From CAZDVK01 sp964508915 (GTDB lineage Bacteria; Pseudomonadota; Alphaproteobacteria; Paracaedibacterales; CAIULA01), in assembly GCA_964508915.1 (NCBI GenBank), contig CAZDVK010000010.1, forward strand, positions 1-56,165: 56,165 nucleotides of DNA. The letters run 5' to 3'. Below the pieces are notes generated by a model. That model worked only from the letters and a program-made list of their open reading frames with translations. It did not search any database and was not told the DNA's origin. Of the stretch, positions 17,035 to 25,981 are shown one piece after another; positions within the stretch are counted from its first letter, which is position 1; each line of letters begins with the position of its first letter. The translations under genes were made by a program, and so were the position numbers.

Positions 17035-17649
17035 CTATTCATCGCCATCTGTTTCAAGACCTGCTTGCTGGGTAACGACCGTAGAGGCTAAAGGGGGCAC
17101 GTGATAAGCAGCACTTCTTCGTCGGCGATGGAAGGGCGGTTTAACGGCTTGCATTGTTTCTTGTCCAGCAACCATAAGTGGTGTTCTGGGTGAGAAAATT
17201 GCTTCCCCATCTGCGTCATCCCCTGCATACTCCATTCCAGGAAAGGGGGCCATGGGTCTTTCGTCACCCATTCTTTCTGGGCGAGAACTTCTAGGAGTAT
17301 CGCCAACGGGCCGAGAGCCTAGACCTAACAGCATGAGGGGCAGATCAACAGCCGTAGGACTTGATGTTTGAATTGAAATTTGTGGTGGGAGAGGCCCCTT
17401 ACCAACTGAGGGCAGCAAAGGTGGGGGGAAAACTGTTGGCCCTTTTTTTTGAGGAACCGGTGATGATGCCGGTGTGGGAGGGACAGGAGGAGGCGCAGAG
17501 TGCTTTTCTAAAATGATGGCTGTCAGGGCATCCCGATCACCCCCTCTTTTGACTAAAAATAAAGCATCATCTTCATCCATGGCAACTAAGGGAAATTGTC
17601 TTGTCAAAATTGCTGTAAAAACGAAAATCCAAAATATGCTTCTTGTCAT
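17035..17649 (-). CDS. Secreted proline-rich hypothetical protein
   Basis: No family recognised. The 204-residue product has a signal peptide (MTRSIFWIFVFTAILTRQ, cleavage probably near VA-MDED, residue 23). Residues 51-90 are strongly proline-rich (APPPVPPTPASSPVP and FPPPLLP), residues 115-150 are low complexity, and HRRRRS at 174-179 is a basic cluster; the C-terminus is acidic (DGDE). It overlaps the upstream secreted-protein gene by 4 bp, so the two are translationally coupled. The composition suggests a disordered protein. Last gene of a run ispG, 18566-19057, 17646-18485, this gene, all on the minus strand with short gaps. Confidence 0.7.
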   Translation of the reverse strand: MTRSIFWIFVFTAILTRQFPLVAMDEDDALFLVKRGGDRDALTAIILEKHSAPPPVPPTPASSPVPQKKGPTVFPPPLLPSVGKGPLPPQISIQTSSPTAVDLPLMLLGLGSRPVGDTPRSSRPERMGDERPMAPFPGMEYAGDDADGEAIFSPRTPLMVAGQETMQAVKPPFHRRRRSAAYHVPPLASTVVTQQAGLETDGDE

Positions 17650-18485
17650 TCGTCCTCCTCCTCTAAGTTGGGTGTTGTACCTTGCTGACCACTTAATAGA
17701 CGGGCAGTGGCAGCGACGTGTTGGGTAACTTCACTAAGCTTTAACCCTGCAAACGTTTCTGTAACATCTGAAAAACTAAAGCCACCGCCTGCTAACCCTA
17801 AAGCGGGTGGAATTGTAAGGTCTCCTTCTGTTGATGATTGTGCGGCATCTAACGAGGTTCGAATAGGTTTTAGTTTAGGTTTTCTTTCTTTTTTTCCTTT
17901 TGGTGTTTCGGTTTTTGTATCTTCAGTATCTTCGGACGCACGAACAGCCATACCACCTGGGGTTCCTGCAGAAGGTGATGTGGCAACCATAAATTCTGCC
18001 TTTGGTATAACTAAAGGAACTGGTAATCCTGGTGATGGCACAGGTTTTTGAACAAGGTTTTCTACGGGTTTTTCTGTTGCCCATGGTACAGGGCTTGGTG
18101 ATCTGCAATCAATAAATTCGGAGGGATCAAATGATCCCAAATCTCCCCAATCTTCCGAACCCGTGGGGCTTGAAAGTTCTCTTGTTGAGTCTACCCCTGC
18201 GCCTGGTGGACTAATAAAAGGAGGACTAAAAAAAGGTGGCCTAAAATTCCATGCAAAGTCGGAAGGTGGTGGTGCACAGAACCCTGAACCATATTGAGCT
18301 TGATAGTCATTCTCGTCGCCAAACCCAACAGGTCGCTGCCTTTTGTTCTCTCTGCCTGATGAAAATGTGTGTGGCCCCCTTTTTTGACCAAAAGGGTTTT
18401 CAGCGTCTGCATCTGCAGAAAATACATTCTGAAAAAAAAGTGCGTACACAATGATGCTAAAAAATAATGTTTTATTAGGGTGCAT
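17646..18485 (-). CDS. Secreted proline-rich hypothetical protein with basic clusters
   Basis: No family recognised. The 279-residue product has a signal peptide (cleavage likely after VFSA, residue 24). The mature chain is rich in Pro, Ser and Phe with PPFFSPPFISPPG at 83-94, and appears disordered. Basic clusters ENKRQRP (46-52) and KGKKERKPKLKP (196-207) look like nuclear-import signals, and the C-terminus is acidic (LEEEDE). The last 40 residues resemble loosely the end of the downstream protein, so the pair may be diverged duplicates. The genes overlap by 4 bp. Confidence 0.7.
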   Translation of the reverse strand: MHPNKTLFFSIIVYALFFQNVFSADADAENPFGQKRGPHTFSSGRENKRQRPVGFGDENDYQAQYGSGFCAPPPSDFAWNFRPPFFSPPFISPPGAGVDSTRELSSPTGSEDWGDLGSFDPSEFIDCRSPSPVPWATEKPVENLVQKPVPSPGLPVPLVIPKAEFMVATSPSAGTPGGMAVRASEDTEDTKTETPKGKKERKPKLKPIRTSLDAAQSSTEGDLTIPPALGLAGGGFSFSDVTETFAGLKLSEVTQHVAATARLLSGQQGTTPNLEEEDE

Positions 18486-18565
18486 AAAAAAGCTCTTTTT
18501 ATATCTTTATTTCATTTAAAATTTTAAAAAATCTATATCATTTGTTTCTAACAAAATTCAACATC

Positions 18566-19057
18566 TTAAAATTCTGGCGCGCTGTCTGAATCATCTGTTT
18601 CGTGAGATGAATTTTCAGGATCTGGTGCAGGCATGTTGATATAGCCATCATCCAAGGGTGAGCCCTTGTTTTCCTCAATCAACTGTAAAAAGTCTGAAGA
18701 ACTCTTGCTGCCTTTTAATAGAACACCTTCTTGTTTTACAAATTCTTTCCAGTTTGGAAAAAATTTTTGTACAAGCTCCCTCCAGGGCACATTTTTATTA
18801 TTAAAAACAGTGATTCCACCCATAATTAAGTTAGCGTTAAATGCTGACTGATAACGATGACGAGGTGGTTTACCAGATGGTTCTTTTAAAGATGCCACAG
18901 ATTTGGGGGATGCATCCTCTCCAGCTATTGGGGTGGCTAATGTTATCCCCTTTGAAAGTAATCTTGGTGATTGATACTCAGGTCCTGCTATATTCATAGC
19001 AGCTGCTTGTGCAACGCAAAAACACAAAGATACAAATATCTTTGCTCTTTTTTTCAT
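18566..19057 (-). CDS. Secreted hypothetical protein
   Basis: No family recognised. The 163-residue product has a signal peptide (MKKRAKIFVSLCFCVAQAAA). The mature part begins low-complexity, then has a more ordered stretch at about 80-130 (VPWRELVQKFFPNWKEFVKQ) and ends in a very acidic tail. It starts 20 bp after the ispG stop and precedes the other two secreted-protein genes (80-bp gap), so it probably heads a small exported-protein operon or rides on ispG transcription. Confidence 0.7.
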   Translation of the reverse strand: MKKRAKIFVSLCFCVAQAAAMNIAGPEYQSPRLLSKGITLATPIAGEDASPKSVASLKEPSGKPPRHRYQSAFNANLIMGGITVFNNKNVPWRELVQKFFPNWKEFVKQEGVLLKGSKSSSDFLQLIEENKGSPLDDGYINMPAPDPENSSHETDDSDSAPEF

Positions 19058-19077
19058 CTTTTCTACTTTCTGTTTTT

Positions 19078-20175
19078 CTATCTGTTTTGTTTCAAACGTT
19101 CTTCTACCAAGTTGACTATATGGTCCACAATATTTTCGTTTTGCAAGCGATGATGGGCGTTGCCATCTATATAAATCTGGTGGGTATTCTGACCGCCCCC
19201 TGTTAAGCCAATATGGGTACTTTTGGCCTCGCCCGGTCCATTCACGACACAGCCAATAATGGAAACAGTTAGGGGGTCTGCAATATGACCCAGGCGGGCT
19301 TCTAACTTTTCAACCGTTTCAATAACGGGGAACTGCTGCCGTGCACAGGATGGGCATGAAATGATGTTAATACCCCGGTGACGTAACCCTAAAGATTTCA
19401 AAATATCAAATCCAACTTTAATTTCTTCTTCAGGTTCAGCGGATAAAGAAATGCGAATTGTATCACCAATGCCTTGCATCAATAAGTGACCAATACCAAT
19501 AGATGACTTAACCGTTCCGGTGCGTAAAGCCCCAGCTTCAGTAATACCTAAATGAAGGGGGTAATCGCATTGGTCAGCCAGTTGCTTATAAGCCGTGATA
19601 GCCATCATAACATCTGATGCTTTTACACTAATTTTGAAATTTAGAAAATCATGATCTTCTAAAATTTTGGCATGATTAAGGGCGCTTTCCACCATGGCTT
19701 CAGGGCAGGGTTCCCCATATTTTTCTTGCAAATATTTTTCAAGGCTACCGCCATTGACGCCAATGCGCATAGAACAGTTATGGTCTTTGGCGGCTTGCAC
19801 CACTTCGCGCACCCGGTCATGTGACCCTATATTCCCTGGGTTAATGCGCAAACAAGCAGCCCCAGCTTTGGCGGCTTCAATGGCCCGTTTATAGTGAAAA
19901 TGAATATCGGCAACAATGGGTACTTTGACGTTTTTCACAATTTCTGGTAAAGCGGCTGTTGATTCTTCATCAGGGCAGGAAACACGCACAATATCAGCAC
20001 CTACAGCTTCAAGCCGTTTGATTTGGTCAATGGTTGCCTTGGCATCTTTGGTTAGCGTATTTGTCATGGACTGAACAGCAATAGGGGCATCTCCCCCAAC
20101 AGGAACCATTCCTACATAAATCTTACGGGATTTTCGCCGTTGAATTGCCTTATAAGGCCGCAAGTCATGAGACAT
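19078..20175 (-). CDS. ispG: 4-hydroxy-3-methylbut-2-en-1-yl diphosphate synthase
   Basis: IspG (GcpE) catalyses the penultimate step of the MEP isoprenoid pathway. The 365-residue product is complete: R-KSRKIYVGMVPVGGDAPIAVQSMTNT at the start, TIM-barrel motifs, and three [4Fe-4S] cysteines in CPSC and IGCVVNGPGEA. It follows lolD by only 3 bp, so the two are co-transcribed. The secreted-protein genes follow at once, an unusual neighbourhood for a housekeeping gene. Confidence 0.96.
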   Translation of the reverse strand: MSHDLRPYKAIQRRKSRKIYVGMVPVGGDAPIAVQSMTNTLTKDAKATIDQIKRLEAVGADIVRVSCPDEESTAALPEIVKNVKVPIVADIHFHYKRAIEAAKAGAACLRINPGNIGSHDRVREVVQAAKDHNCSMRIGVNGGSLEKYLQEKYGEPCPEAMVESALNHAKILEDHDFLNFKISVKASDVMMAITAYKQLADQCDYPLHLGITEAGALRTGTVKSSIGIGHLLMQGIGDTIRISLSAEPEEEIKVGFDILKSLGLRHRGINIISCPSCARQQFPVIETVEKLEARLGHIADPLTVSIIGCVVNGPGEAKSTHIGLTGGGQNTHQIYIDGNAHHRLQNENIVDHIVNLVEERLKQNR

Positions 20176-20178
20176 GAT

Positions 20179-20853
20179 TTATTTTTCCTTTAATAAACCA
20201 TCTTGAATGGTTATGGTTCTTGTCATTTTATTGGCCAAGGCCAAATCATGGGTGGCAACAAGGGCTGATAGTTTTGTTTCTTTGACCAGGGACAGTAGTT
20301 CATCAAATACTTTTTGTGCTGTGTCTTGATCAAGGTTACCAGTGGGTTCATCAGCTAGAATAAGGCTGGGGCTGTTCATTAAGGCGCGTGCCATAGCCAC
20401 CCGCTGTTGTTCACCCCCCGATAATTGTTTCGGTTTATGGTTTAAACGGTGTGACAGGCCCAACCGTTCCAATAAAGTTGTGGCATCTAAAATAGCCTTT
20501 TTCTTAGGGGTGCCGGCAATAAAACCTGGCATCATGACATTTTCAAGGGCTGTGAATTCTGGCAATAAGTGGTGGAATTGATAGACAAACCCTAAGGTTT
20601 TTCGGCGTGTTAAGGTACGTTCTTGTTCGGATAATGTTGAACAATCTTGATTATTCACCCAGATATGCCCGTCTGATGGACGCTCTAAAAGCCCTGCAAT
20701 TTGAAGCAACGTTGTTTTTCCAGAACCGCTTGCGCCAACTAAAGCGACTACTTCACCAGGGTTAATTTCTAAATCTGCGCCTTTTAAAATATGAAGAGAT
20801 TCCTGCCCTTGATAGTATGTATGGTGAATCTTTTGAAGTTTAAGAACCGACAT
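20179..20853 (-). CDS. lolD: Lipoprotein-releasing ABC transporter ATPase LolD
   Basis: LolD powers release of lipoproteins from the inner membrane with LolC/LolE. The 224-residue ATPase has Walker A GASGSGKTTL, signature LSGGEQQRVAMARAL, Walker B LILADEPTGNLD and the LolD/MacB-type ending with ATHDLALANKM. The ATG at 20853 is chosen because the frame upstream (25 codons) shows no similarity. LolC/E is usually the immediate upstream partner, but here the upstream 519 bp hold the structured repeat copy B, so the permease must be elsewhere. A related MacB-type ATPase is less likely. Confidence 0.85.
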   Translation of the reverse strand: MSVLKLQKIHHTYYQGQESLHILKGADLEINPGEVVALVGASGSGKTTLLQIAGLLERPSDGHIWVNNQDCSTLSEQERTLTRRKTLGFVYQFHHLLPEFTALENVMMPGFIAGTPKKKAILDATTLLERLGLSHRLNHKPKQLSGGEQQRVAMARALMNSPSLILADEPTGNLDQDTAQKVFDELLSLVKETKLSALVATHDLALANKMTRTITIQDGLLKEK

Positions 20854-21029
20854 GATCTGTTTTAAAAGGAAAGAAACTAACAGGATACTATTGAATTGGC
20901 AGCATTTAGGCAAGAAATTTAGCGGCAAATTGTTAAAACTTTTTGAATTTCATAAGGATCTGCCTTGAAATAGTTTTTTTAGATAAAGAACCGATTAGGT
21001 TTTAGATGTTTACAAACACCAACTAAAAA

Positions 21030-21345
21030 AACAAGGGAGCGCCCAATACCCGCCCGACTGCGTCGGGGCCACCGTAAAGCCCAAACCCGTGCTTGGCCAC
21101 CGCCTCCTCCACCGCAAAACGCACAATCCTTTTGTCCCTTGCTGAAACTCATTAAAAACAAGTCACGCAATAGGTTCTGCTTGAAAAATCAAACAGTAAC
21201 AGGTACAAATCTAACGTCTAGAACGCTTGAACACATACCTCACAAAAGCTCTTGAGGACCTAAGAGAGATTCACTAAGTTAAACCTCAACAAACCCGGCT
21301 GTACGTCCACAGCTCGCACTTAAAGCTGTGACCACCACATGTGTC
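21030..21345 (-). ncRNA. Structured repeat family, copy B (divergent; candidate ncRNA)
   Basis: Read on the minus strand, the last 60 nt (about 21105-21045) are nearly identical to copy A at the window start and contain hairpin CCCGAC-TGC-GTCGGG. Mid-element, TTCAAGCAGAACCT matches TTCAAGCAGAAACCTGC of copy C. The 5' half differs from C and D but is also folded: CACAGCT/AGCTGTG around 21300-21335 is a perfect 7-bp stem, and TTGAGG/CCTCAA a longer-range one. A -10-like TATAAG precedes the 5' end. The only open frame across it is glycine/arginine-rich and not protein-like. The gap 20854-21029 holds nothing else recognised. Confidence 0.5.
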
Positions 21346-21372
21346 CTCAACTTTCTTATAACACAGGAAAAG

Positions 21373-23220
21373 TTAAGAAATGGTTGATGGAAAATTTGAT
21401 CCAATGAACAAATTTTTGGAGGTTCTTTTTTTCCAAATCCTTAATATCGAAATTGCCCCACCCAAAACCATTAAAAAACCGCCAATCCACAGCAAGTTAA
21501 TCCAGGGTTTGTAAGATATTTTGATAAATATTTGCCCCTGATCATCAGTTGCACAAACGGCATAAAGCTGAGACAACGAATCATTCAACAAGCTTGTTTC
21601 ATGGTGATATGCGTTTTGAAGTTTGTGAAATCGTATCTCAGGCGTCAGAACCCCTTTTTTATTTGAACCTTTTTTAACAAAAATTGTTATTTTTTGGCTT
21701 TCATAATAAGGTGCTGTGACAGGTTGATTTTTTTCAGCAACGAAGCTGTAACCGGCCACATCTGCATTTTTTTGCATTAAGGGAAACGTTACTGTTTCTT
21801 CCATATAGGTGCTTAAAATAGCCCCCATAAGCAGCACACCCAAACCCCCATGGGCTAAATCACGGGCATAGTGAATTTTTCCTTTTTTCCCATATAAACA
21901 ACTGACAATAAAAAGTGCTGCTGATAGGCCAAAACCCATCGTTGCCAAAAGATCAGAGGATGGCTTTAAAGAAAACCAAAGCATTCCCAATACAGCAATT
22001 AATACAACAACTAAAATGCCAGGGTCTTGCTTCATAACCGCAACGTTTTTTAAAAATGGAACAAAAAGCATGAAAAGCAAAATGGGCATAGAAAAGGGTA
22101 GAAATGTTTTTTGAAAATAATCTGGCCCCAACGTGATAGACATGTTGAAAACTGAACAAATGAGGGGGGTCACAATAGAAAATAATAAGATAAAAACACC
22201 AATTCCCATAAAACCCGCGAACCCTTCAAATAAAAAAAGCCTGGGTGTTTTGGCAGGCTTTGGCACAGAAATATAGCGGTGTCTAAGCACAAAAATAACA
22301 GCACTGGCAGTTGTCACCATGAATATAAGGGCACCCAGTAAAAGCCCACGACTTTCATCCACAGCAAAACTGTGAACAGATGTTAAAATACCAGACCGCA
22401 CAAAAAATAACATGATTAAGCATAATACAAACGTCAAAAGGCCAAGACCCATAGAAATTTTGCCCAAAGATTTTTCCCGCAACGTATGCAGTAATGCTGT
22501 AAGCGTTAGCCAAGGCATAAGCCCCAGGTTTTCTACTGGGTCCCAAAACCAAAAGCCACCCCACCCCAGTTCATAGTAGGCCCAAAAACTGCCTAACAAT
22601 AACCCCGTGGTTAAAAAAATCCATGCATTCAGAACCCATACGTATGTGTTTTTTGAAAGATTTGTTTTTTGAATCAGTGCTTCAAAGCTGAAAGCAAAAG
22701 GAACAGAACACCCAACCAGTCCGCAGTACAAAAAGGGCGGGTGGAATAGTAAAGAAACATCTTGCAAAGCTGGATTTAAATCAAGACCGTTTAAAGGTTT
22801 GGTTTCCATAACTTCAAAAGGGTTGCAGGCTAAAATAAGCAGAAATATAAAGCTGCTTTGTATAACCCCCATAACTAATATAGAGATTTCGCCATTCTTT
22901 TGATGCATGACCAAAAGGGTATATGCGCTTAATAGCCAAACCCATAATAGGAAGGAACCTTCATGATTTCCCCAAACACCAGAAATCTTATAAAACAGGG
23001 GTTCTGCAACGTTCGAATTCAGGGCCACATTTACATAGGAAAAATCAGAAACAATGTGGGCATAAAAAAGCAAACTGAACGAACACGTTAATAAAGTGAA
23101 AGACGAAACCCACCAAAGATGACGCTTTTGGTTATGAAATATGCCAATAGTATTGAAAAGGAACACAAGCCAAATAAAAAGCTGACCTATATAAGCCGTT
23201 GATAAATTCACCCACGCCAT
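21373..23220 (-). CDS. ccmF: Cytochrome c heme lyase subunit CcmF
   Basis: CcmF is the integral membrane heme lyase that takes heme from CcmE and attaches it to apocytochrome c. The 615-residue protein has about 14 transmembrane segments and the tryptophan-rich heme-handling motif GWGGFWFWDPVENLGLMPWL. HPPFLYCGLVG and GILTSVHSFAVD are further family blocks. It overlaps ccmE by 13 bp, the standard ccmE-ccmF order. CcmH/G do not follow, the next segment being repeat copy B. Confidence 0.95.
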   Translation of the reverse strand: MAWVNLSTAYIGQLFIWLVFLFNTIGIFHNQKRHLWWVSSFTLLTCSFSLLFYAHIVSDFSYVNVALNSNVAEPLFYKISGVWGNHEGSFLLWVWLLSAYTLLVMHQKNGEISILVMGVIQSSFIFLLILACNPFEVMETKPLNGLDLNPALQDVSLLFHPPFLYCGLVGCSVPFAFSFEALIQKTNLSKNTYVWVLNAWIFLTTGLLLGSFWAYYELGWGGFWFWDPVENLGLMPWLTLTALLHTLREKSLGKISMGLGLLTFVLCLIMLFFVRSGILTSVHSFAVDESRGLLLGALIFMVTTASAVIFVLRHRYISVPKPAKTPRLFLFEGFAGFMGIGVFILLFSIVTPLICSVFNMSITLGPDYFQKTFLPFSMPILLFMLFVPFLKNVAVMKQDPGILVVVLIAVLGMLWFSLKPSSDLLATMGFGLSAALFIVSCLYGKKGKIHYARDLAHGGLGVLLMGAILSTYMEETVTFPLMQKNADVAGYSFVAEKNQPVTAPYYESQKITIFVKKGSNKKGVLTPEIRFHKLQNAYHHETSLLNDSLSQLYAVCATDDQGQIFIKISYKPWINLLWIGGFLMVLGGAISILRIWKKRTSKNLFIGSNFPSTIS

Positions 23221-23633
23221 ACAGATTGTTCTTTCAGTTTGTCAGCAACATCTTTTGGCATATAGCGTTCATCATGTTTTGCTAAAATCTGGCGCGCTTG
23301 AAACAAATTATCATCCCCCTTAAAGAACCCAAGGGCGACAACACCTTGATTTTCTTTGAATAAATCTGGTGGAACCCCTTCATAAATAACGGAAACTGTA
23401 TGGGTGCCATCTGTTACCTGAAAACGAACAGTCATACCTTGTTTTGATAAACTTCCAGCTAAAACCTGGCCGCCTAACCTTAGGTTTTTACGTGTTTTTA
23501 AAGAAGGGTTTTTTTGGATATCTGTTGGGGTGACGAAAAACACAATGTTTTCCCGCATGGCCCCTAAAACAATCAGCGTAATGCCCACACAGGTCAAAAA
23601 AATAAGACTCAGCTTTTTGAAACGGTGGTTCAT
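23208..23633 (-). CDS. ccmE: Cytochrome c maturation heme chaperone CcmE
   Basis: CcmE covalently binds heme in the periplasm and delivers it to CcmF. The 141-residue protein has a single N-terminal membrane anchor, the LRLGGQVLAGSL and VSVIYEGVPPDLF blocks, and the heme-binding histidine within AKHDERYMP near the C-terminus. The ATG at 23631-23633 (MNHRFKK) is chosen over an upstream start 14 codons earlier because the anchor begins there. It overlaps ccmF. Confidence 0.94.
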   Translation of the reverse strand: MNHRFKKLSLIFLTCVGITLIVLGAMRENIVFFVTPTDIQKNPSLKTRKNLRLGGQVLAGSLSKQGMTVRFQVTDGTHTVSVIYEGVPPDLFKENQGVVALGFFKGDDNLFQARQILAKHDERYMPKDVADKLKEQSVWRG

Positions 23634-23686
23634 GGGGCAGCTTTCAAAATAAAAAAAGATAGCAAGTTCTATCAAGCCACTTCGTT

Positions 23687-24502
23687 TTAGGAATTTTGCC
23701 GCGATAATTGCCGATAAGAACGAATGCTAAATGGAATCAGTAATAAATAAGATCCACCAATAACAGCCAACGTTAGCCATAAATGGCTGTACAAACAAAT
23801 GGCTGTAATAACAACCAATAAAATAAGGGGAACAACAAATTTATGGGGAATTGTTATTTTCTTTAGGGAATAAGTGGGAACGCGGCTAATCATCAAACTT
23901 CCTGTTACCAACATAACGCCTGCGTAGAAACCTGGTGCTTTAAAGATAGGCCAGCGGCAGCATTGCTGTAAAATAATGGGCATTAACCCTAAAAAAGCAG
24001 CAGCCGGGGCTGGAACCCCCACAAAAAAACCTTGGGCCCAGCTGGGGGCATTTCCTTCAATGCTAATGGTGTTAAAACGTGCCAGTCGTAACGCCATACA
24101 AACAGCAAAGAACAAACAAAAGCCCCACCCAAATTCACCCCATTGATTCATGCCTGAAAGGTATAAAACAACCGCAGGTGATACACCAAAGCTAATGAAA
24201 TCTGAAAATGAATCCAGTTCAGCGCCAAAACGGCTTGAACTGCCTAAAAAACGTGCCAATCGGCCATCCATGGCATCTAAAAACCCAGCAAACAAAACAG
24301 CAATAACAGCAAGATCCCATTTTTGAAGCAGGCCCATCCGAATGGCTGTCATGCCGCTACATAACGCCAGTAATGTTGTGATGTTCGGCAGAATAGAAGC
24401 TAAAGAAAAATTCTTTTTTTTTAAGTGTTCAGGAAACCGGGGCCGAAAGCGCCGCCGTCTTGAGCCATCGGTTAATGGGTGTTCTTTTCTGTTTTTCAAC
24501 AT
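23687..24502 (-). CDS. pssA: CDP-diacylglycerol-serine O-phosphatidyltransferase
   Basis: PssA makes phosphatidylserine from CDP-diacylglycerol and serine. The 271-residue membrane enzyme carries the CDP-alcohol phosphatidyltransferase motif DGRLARFLGSSSRFGAELD--SD (DGxxAR-x8-Gx3Dx3D) and several hydrophobic segments. A basic N-terminal extension of about 30 residues (RRRRFRPRF) precedes the first helix. Its start overlaps the psd stop by 1 nt (TAATG), giving a coupled pair that together make phosphatidylethanolamine. Confidence 0.94.
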   Translation of the reverse strand: MLKNRKEHPLTDGSRRRRFRPRFPEHLKKKNFSLASILPNITTLLALCSGMTAIRMGLLQKWDLAVIAVLFAGFLDAMDGRLARFLGSSSRFGAELDSFSDFISFGVSPAVVLYLSGMNQWGEFGWGFCLFFAVCMALRLARFNTISIEGNAPSWAQGFFVGVPAPAAAFLGLMPIILQQCCRWPIFKAPGFYAGVMLVTGSLMISRVPTYSLKKITIPHKFVVPLILLVVITAICLYSHLWLTLAVIGGSYLLLIPFSIRSYRQLSRQNS

Positions 24503-25191
24503 TAAATGGATCTTCCTGTTGGGGCGTCAGAATTATTGATCATATCCCCTAAAACAGTTTCGCCGGCAATGGTTCGTTGCCCCACGGCAACACGGGCATG
24601 AACGCCTTTAGGTAAATAAATATCCATACGGCTTCCAAAACGAATTAGCCCGTATACATGACCTTTTGAAACAAGATCACCTTCGTCAATATCGCACCGA
24701 ATACGTCGGGCAATTAGGCCCGCAATTTGAACAAAAGCCATATCTTTTTTAGGGTCATCATCCAATGAAATCACAACAGTGTTGCGTTCATTTAAATCGC
24801 TGGCTTTATCAAAACTGGCATTTAAAAACTGACCTTCGTGGTAAACAACTTTACGCACAGTGCCAGAGGCAGGAACACGGTTGACGTGGACATCAAACAC
24901 ATTCAAAAAAATGCTAATACGCGTTCTAGGGTCAGTTCCCATATCTAGGGCTTCTGGAGGGGGAACCTGATGAACCCCAACTACTTTTCCATCAGCAGGG
25001 CTAACAATAAGGCCTTTATCTTGGGGAACAACGCGTTTTGGGTTTCGAAAAAAGTAGAAACACCAAGCGGTTAATATGCCAGTACACCAGCCTAAGGTTT
25101 CGGAAAACTGAAAAAATATTAAAGAAACAGCTGCAAAAATACTAACAAAACGCCAGCCTTCAGGGTGGATAGAATGAATTAGGAACAACAT
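24502..25191 (-). CDS. psd: Phosphatidylserine decarboxylase proenzyme
   Basis: Psd converts phosphatidylserine to phosphatidylethanolamine. The 229-residue protein is the short alphaproteobacterial type: an N-terminal hydrophobic segment, SPADGKVVGV, FLNVFDVHVNRVPASG, and the autocleavage site in GLIRFGSRMDIYLP, where Gly-Ser is split to form the pyruvoyl group. It heads the psd-pssA operon; a terminator from the upstream DUF2914 gene lies at 25245-25292. Confidence 0.95.
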   Translation of the reverse strand: MLFLIHSIHPEGWRFVSIFAAVSLIFFQFSETLGWCTGILTAWCFYFFRNPKRVVPQDKGLIVSPADGKVVGVHQVPPPEALDMGTDPRTRISIFLNVFDVHVNRVPASGTVRKVVYHEGQFLNASFDKASDLNERNTVVISLDDDPKKDMAFVQIAGLIARRIRCDIDEGDLVSKGHVYGLIRFGSRMDIYLPKGVHARVAVGQRTIAGETVLGDMINNSDAPTGRSI

Positions 25192-25244
25192 CGCGCCGTT
25201 AATCGCTTTTAGTAATCTTAAATGACATACTAATCAAAAAGACG

Positions 25245-25292
25245 AAAAAGAAGAAGCGCGAATATGGATTTAATACCATTTTTCGCGCTTTT
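25245..25292 (-). terminator. Intrinsic terminator after the DUF2914 gene
   Basis: AGCGCGAA (25255-25262) pairs with TTCGCGCT (25282-25289), with an additional inner ATGG/CCAT pairing. On the minus strand the stem is followed by CTTCTTTTTC. It lies immediately downstream of the DUF2914 stop. Confidence 0.75.
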
Positions 25293-25296
25293 TAAA

Positions 25297-25836
25297 CTAT
25301 TTATGATCTGTTTTTTGTGGCTCCAAGGATGTTAAAACATCTTTGATACCGGCTTTTTGGGTGTGTGCAACGTCTGCGGCATGTGCTGTTTCGCCTCCGT
25401 GGCCTCCACCAACTGTAAAGTTTAATTCCTGAAGAACATGACCCTGTTCATCTTGAACGGCAACAGTCCAGTTACCTGGCAATGCTTTAACACTGGCCCA
25501 AGTTCTAAACCGGTTAGACGCCTTAACATCAAGTTTTTTTGAATAATAGTCATGACCATCACGTTTCCAGTGAACTGTGATAGAACCGCCTTCATGAGTA
25601 CTCAAATCCAAAAAAGTAAACACGTGGTGATCAGCTGAATCGAAAGCTGTTTTTACATTTTGGGGTTCTTTATTTTGAACACCGGTTCCCAGAACAAAAC
25701 GGTTTATGTGAAAATGGTGATTTGTTGCAGCAGGCGCTACAGAAGCAGCAGCTGCAGGAACAGAAGCGGCCCCTTCATGGGCATAAGCGCTGCTGAACAA
25801 AAATGGAAGAGCTAATAAAGCTGGGTAAAAACGCAT
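25297..25836 (-). CDS. Secreted DUF2914-containing protein
   Basis: The 179-residue product has a signal peptide (MRFYPALLALPFLFSSAYA), an Ala-rich linker and a beta-rich domain at about 45-145 matching DUF2914: FVLGTGVQNKEPQNV, HHVFTFLDLS, HWKRDGHDYYSKKLDV, RFRTWASVKALPGNWTV, LQELNFTV. The molecular function of DUF2914 is unknown; it occurs in exported proteins of many proteobacteria. Histidines are enriched at both ends. GAGG lies upstream of the ATG, and a terminator follows, so it is probably monocistronic. Confidence 0.8.
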   Translation of the reverse strand: MRFYPALLALPFLFSSAYAHEGAASVPAAAASVAPAATNHHFHINRFVLGTGVQNKEPQNVKTAFDSADHHVFTFLDLSTHEGGSITVHWKRDGHDYYSKKLDVKASNRFRTWASVKALPGNWTVAVQDEQGHVLQELNFTVGGGHGGETAHAADVAHTQKAGIKDVLTSLEPQKTDHK

Positions 25837-25981
25837 AAAAACCTCACAGTTTTGAAATTTCGTAAAATTGTAGATTTAAGATTAAAGCGTCTTTCAGAAA
25901 TATACTAGCCCCAATCGTTCGGCTGATATAAATTAAAGCAGTCGATATGTGAAAAAGTCACGGATCAATCGTATTCTACAT

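Noticed and set aside
20979..21170. Gly/Arg-rich open frame inside repeat copy B
   Set aside because: The glycine/arginine run is the translation of the G-rich hairpin domain; starts with TTG, no ribosome site, and the same DNA is non-coding in copy A.
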